Positions 61,365 to 64,000 of a stretch of DNA of 64,000 nucleotides are shown piece after piece; the stretch's first letter is position 1; each line of letters starts with the position of its first letter. The notes under the pieces were generated by a model, which searched no databases, was not told where the DNA came from, and worked only from the letters and a program-made list of their open reading frames with translations. The stretch is from the NCBI GenBank assembly GCA_022842445.1, contig JALHPO010000002.1, positions 1-64,000 of the forward strand. The letters are read 5' to 3'. Both the position numbers and the translations under genes were made by a program. Source of the stretch: Nitrospira sp. Lineage in GTDB: Bacteria; Nitrospirota; Nitrospiria; Nitrospirales; Nitrospiraceae.

Positions 61365-61751
61365 ATGTTCGGCCCTATCACGCTCCCCTTTGGTGCGAAA
61401 ATGCTCTTCAATACGGTCACCCTCAAAACCGGCGTGAGCTTCGAAGATGTGGAGATGGCCGTGGGTGAAATGTGCATGGTCGTGAAGGAAACCTATGGCG
61501 GAGATAAAGGTGGTTTCCTCGGAGGCCAAGTCTTTAAATTCTCGGGGTTTCTTTCCGACCAAGGGTCGCTCACGAAATCCAAGACAGACGATGCCCACTA
61601 TGCCATCGTCACCTACTGGAACTCATTTGAAGCGCATGAGCGTTCGCATGCGGATCGGCTTTTCATGGAAAAGTTCTCCGCCCTGGCACAGATGTGTTCC
61701 GACACGAAGGAACTCGGCTACGACATGCTGTGGCAGGGCGCGCCACGGTAG
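61365..61751 (+). CDS. Small dimeric alpha/beta-barrel-type hypothetical protein
   Basis: A 128-residue protein; ATG 61365 follows GGAGG by five bases (an in-frame ATG at 61353 overlaps the site). The pattern LKTGVSFEDVEMAVGEMCMVV, then FLSDQGSLTKSK and HYAIVTYWNSFEAHERSHAD fits the antibiotic-biosynthesis-monooxygenase-like ferredoxin barrel, often a dimer. No heme or metal motif stands out. It lies 64 bases after the PII-like gene, likely the same transcript. Confidence 0.55.
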   Translation: MFGPITLPFGAKMLFNTVTLKTGVSFEDVEMAVGEMCMVVKETYGGDKGGFLGGQVFKFSGFLSDQGSLTKSKTDDAHYAIVTYWNSFEAHERSHADRLFMEKFSALAQMCSDTKELGYDMLWQGAPR

Positions 61752-61880
61752 AATGGATCAACTTATTCGGAGGACCAGAGCCCGCTGATCAGCACACGTC
61801 TGAAACACAATGCCCCGATCCCGGTATATGCACAGCGATTAGGAGAGATTGGACAATCGCTTGGGGTGGCGCTCTACGCT

Positions 61881-62540
61881 CTAATTGGAAATCGCTCTAG
61901 GAGCCTGAAGACGAGTCAGGCAATCCGGCCACAGGGTGGCCGGGTCTTTATCGAAGAGATTGAAGGAATCTGAAGGCAACACACCCCACGAACCTTGGTG
62001 CATTTCAAATTCCAATTGTCCTGGTGCCCACCCGGCAAATCCTACAAAGGCCCGGAAGGTTTCAGTCGGCATAGGCTGCGTAACGATGCGCTCCAAGAGT
62101 GCGCGCGTACCTCCGACATACACTCCGTCAAAAACCCGTTGCGCGTCGACTGGTTGGTGCGTCAGTCGAAACAGCATCAATACCTGAGTAGGCGCCACCG
62201 GTCCTCCCACGAATACCCGGTGGCTGGTACCCTTGAGCGCGATCAGATCGGGTAACACCTCAGACAACATGACATCTGTGGAACGGTTCAAAACAAGTCC
62301 GGCTGTACCCTCAGGGCCATGCTTGAGAATGAGTAGCACGGTGTGATGAAAATTCGGATCAGCGAGGGATGGACTTGCGACCAAGAGCACACCCTTCTTG
62401 ACTGATGAAGGAGAAAATTCCCCCTCTGCCATGACCGGTCCTACCGGCAGAGCAACCAACAGTCCTCCAAGCAGCACTCCTCCCATGATCCTCCACAGCA
62501 GGCAGAGACCGGTGGCACCACTCGTTCCAGTTGAATACAT
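61881..62540 (-). CDS. YqgE/AlgH-family protein with an N-terminal export signal
   Basis: A 219-residue protein. I start it at ATG 62540 (AGGAG 11 bases upstream); ATG at 62486 with GGAGG is an alternative and the frame opens even further up. The body is the YqgE/AlgH domain (GVLLVASPSLADPNFHHTVLLILKHGPEGTAGLVLNR, FVGGPV, GFAGWAPGQLE). Unlike most members, a basic segment and hydrophobic helix ending PVMAEG precede it, so it should be exported or membrane-anchored. Function of the family is unknown. Confidence 0.8.
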   Translation of the reverse strand: MYSTGTSGATGLCLLWRIMGGVLLGGLLVALPVGPVMAEGEFSPSSVKKGVLLVASPSLADPNFHHTVLLILKHGPEGTAGLVLNRSTDVMLSEVLPDLIALKGTSHRVFVGGPVAPTQVLMLFRLTHQPVDAQRVFDGVYVGGTRALLERIVTQPMPTETFRAFVGFAGWAPGQLEFEMHQGSWGVLPSDSFNLFDKDPATLWPDCLTRLQAPRAISN

Positions 62541-62746
62541 ACGGCTCACGTCTCCTGCTTTCCCCAAATATCTGATGTCAAAACACACAGAACTGAACAG
62601 GCAAATTTTAGTCTTGTCTAATAGAACATGGAAGGTTAATAACACCGAACCTTCTGATCGCACACACAAACTATGCTACAGTATAGAGCTCTCTAAGCGA
62701 GTAGACCGACCAGCTCATACGCTGCTTGAGAAAAGGATAGCGGATC

Positions 62747-63358
62747 ATGATGACCATCGTGAGACTGATTGCCATGATAACGGCCGTAAGCCTTCTGCCT
62801 GGATGTATCGATCCACCCAAGGCGCCCTACGTAGATGTGCACGATCTCGTGGGCACGATTGAGCAATCCCGCGCCAAAGCTGAGCAAGGGGATGCCGAAG
62901 CGCAGTACCATCTCGGCATGCAGTACGAGAGGATGGGACTCGACTATCGGGAAGCCGTCCGATGGTATCGCATGGCTGCCATGCAACGGCACGTGGAGTC
63001 ATTCTATCGCCTGTGCGTTCTTTCCGATATTGGCCGTGGCATGCTCCAAGATTATCAGGAGGCGTTACGTTGGTGTCGATTAGCAGCTGATTACGGTCAT
63101 GCACGAGCGATGATGACCATCGGAGTCCATTATGAAAAGGGCCGGAGCTTGACCAAGGATCTGGTACAAGCTCACCTCTGGTACAACCTGGCTGCAGCCT
63201 ATGGGGAAAGAGACGGCGCGAAATGGCGGGATCGGCTCGTTCTCGACATGACCAGGGATCAAATCGCTCAGGCGCAATTCCTTGCCAGAAACTGGAAGCC
63301 AAAAGCTCAAGTTCAGAATCAAGAAGAACAGTCTAAACCATTGACTCTTGAACCATAA
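62747..63358 (+). CDS. Sel1-like repeat lipoprotein
   Basis: A 203-residue protein; AAAGGA precedes the ATG pair. The signal peptide ends in lipobox LLPGC (about residue 20). Sel1-type repeats follow: AEAQYHLGMQYERMGLDYREAVRWYRMAA, EALRWCRLAADYGHARAM and AHLWYNLAAAYG. Such proteins mediate protein contacts in the envelope. Partner unknown. It is divergent from the YqgE gene. Confidence 0.72.
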   Translation: MMTIVRLIAMITAVSLLPGCIDPPKAPYVDVHDLVGTIEQSRAKAEQGDAEAQYHLGMQYERMGLDYREAVRWYRMAAMQRHVESFYRLCVLSDIGRGMLQDYQEALRWCRLAADYGHARAMMTIGVHYEKGRSLTKDLVQAHLWYNLAAAYGERDGAKWRDRLVLDMTRDQIAQAQFLARNWKPKAQVQNQEEQSKPLTLEP

Positions 63359-63518
63359 CCAGACAAGTTAATCATGCACATGTTCCGCAATCTTCCTGAC
63401 GCTCGTTTCCGACTCACTGTCTCCGTGCCGGGACTGGTCGGCATTAGCTACGTTGTTGCCATGTTCCATCAATCTCTGTGGCAGCCAGGTGCGTGGCTTG
63501 TACACCACCAGCCGCTTC

Positions 63519-64000
63519 TCATTTGAATCCCACCACCATCCCGTCCGGTCCTGCCAGTGGAGCAACCTGCGTTCGCTTGAACCCGGCATCTTTCATCCAC
63601 TTACGGCAATCTGCGCCGGTAAAGTCGAATCCACCATGGGTTTCGATCAGCATATTGAGACTCATTAACAGCCCAAATGCATTCTTCCTGCGCGCATCGT
63701 CGATAAGCGCTTCATGGACAATCAATGCCCCGCCCGGTGTCAACGATTGGTATGACTTGCGGAGCAGCATCATCTTCTCGTCCAAATTCCAGTCGTGGAG
63801 AATATGTCCCATCACAATGACGTCACACGTCGGCAGTGGATCTTTGAAGAAATCCCCCGGATGGAATCGGAGCCGCCTCCCAACTCCTCGCTCCTGCGCA
63901 TAGGATTCAAACACCGGTTGCACAACCGGCAAGTCCATCCCAACACCGTTCAGATGCTTGTGCCCAAGGGCAATCTCGACCGCCACTCCGCCCTGAGCGC
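63519..64000 (-). CDS. SAM-dependent O-methyltransferase, C-terminal part (N-terminus beyond the right edge)
   Basis: The frame is open to the window edge, with no start visible. The 160 residues include the end of motif I ([26 protein letters not shown]), motif III-like [37 protein letters not shown] and the C-terminal [20 protein letters not shown]. The HDW motif and MGHILHDW pattern mark the plant-COMT-like bacterial O-methyltransferases (dimerisation domain lost off-window). Substrate unknown. Confidence 0.75.
   Translation of the reverse strand, partial: AQGGVAVEIALGHKHLNGVGMDLPVVQPVFESYAQERGVGRRLRFHPGDFFKDPLPTCDVIVMGHILHDWNLDEKMMLLRKSYQSLTPGGALIVHEALIDDARRKNAFGLLMSLNMLIETHGGFDFTGADCRKWMKDAGFKRTQVAPLAGPDGMVVGFK

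Noticed and set aside
63368..63589. 73-codon reverse frame after the Sel1 gene
   Set aside because: It overlaps the end of the O-methyltransferase in another frame and has no start signal.

Overview
The window is a bacterial chromosome segment of moderately high G+C with dense genes on both strands. I see no rRNA, tRNA, CRISPR array, prophage or intact insertion sequence. The gene mix (type IV pilus genes, a long-form SerA beside a class V aminotransferase, free-standing HisZ, a TtuA-type tRNA thiolase, many TPR, FN3 and lipoprotein genes) fits the Nitrospirota, most likely a Nitrospira-like organism. That assignment comes from protein style and gene content; no marker gene was compared.

Layout. 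0-16 kb: the start of pilT (cut by the window edge), bioF, a membrane TPR protein, an MltD-type lytic transglycosylase, then a forward run aminotransferase-serA-hisZ-dnaB. A large TPR lipoprotein, a type IV pilin behind a candidate sigma-54 promoter, an anchored TPR-like protein, a two-gene ABC exporter and a trypsin-like protease follow. 16-35 kb is mostly housekeeping: ilvD, a Spy/CpxP-like protein, a DnaJ relative, ttuA, a TrkA-C-domain protein with an HtrA protease, an aberrant EF-G paralogue, radC, the overlapping run rsmD-coaD-aspartate aminotransferase, an FmdB zinc ribbon, tsaC, purD, purH and three small stress-type genes. 35-41 kb carries dnaE, accA, a ferritin-like protein and a coiled-coil lipoprotein.

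41-64 kb is accessory. It holds a compact arsI-sigZ-flavoprotein operon, a DUF488 domain fused to a C39-like cysteine-peptidase domain beside an aldo/keto reductase, a secreted beta-propeller, a methyltransferase divergent from an AraC regulator, and a three-gene set (saccharopine dehydrogenase-like, aminoadipate-semialdehyde dehydrogenase-like, short DUF1338/HglS-like VOC protein) that reads as a lysine catabolic module. After these come a secreted HExxH protein, prfC, two divergent PilZ genes, a gene-poor stretch with a small element bounded by a perfect 14-bp inverted repeat, a secreted FN3 protein, a cytochrome P450, a PII-like protein, an exported YqgE/AlgH protein, a Sel1 lipoprotein and an O-methyltransferase cut by the right edge.

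Functional themes are serine, histidine, biotin, branched-chain amino acid and purine synthesis, replication (dnaB, dnaE), surface pili with envelope quality control (two S1C proteases, Spy-like, MltD), and metal or arsenic stress. Start codons were adjusted where a Shine-Dalgarno site, an ATGA/GTGA overlap or family alignment argued for it; these choices are stated in each entry.
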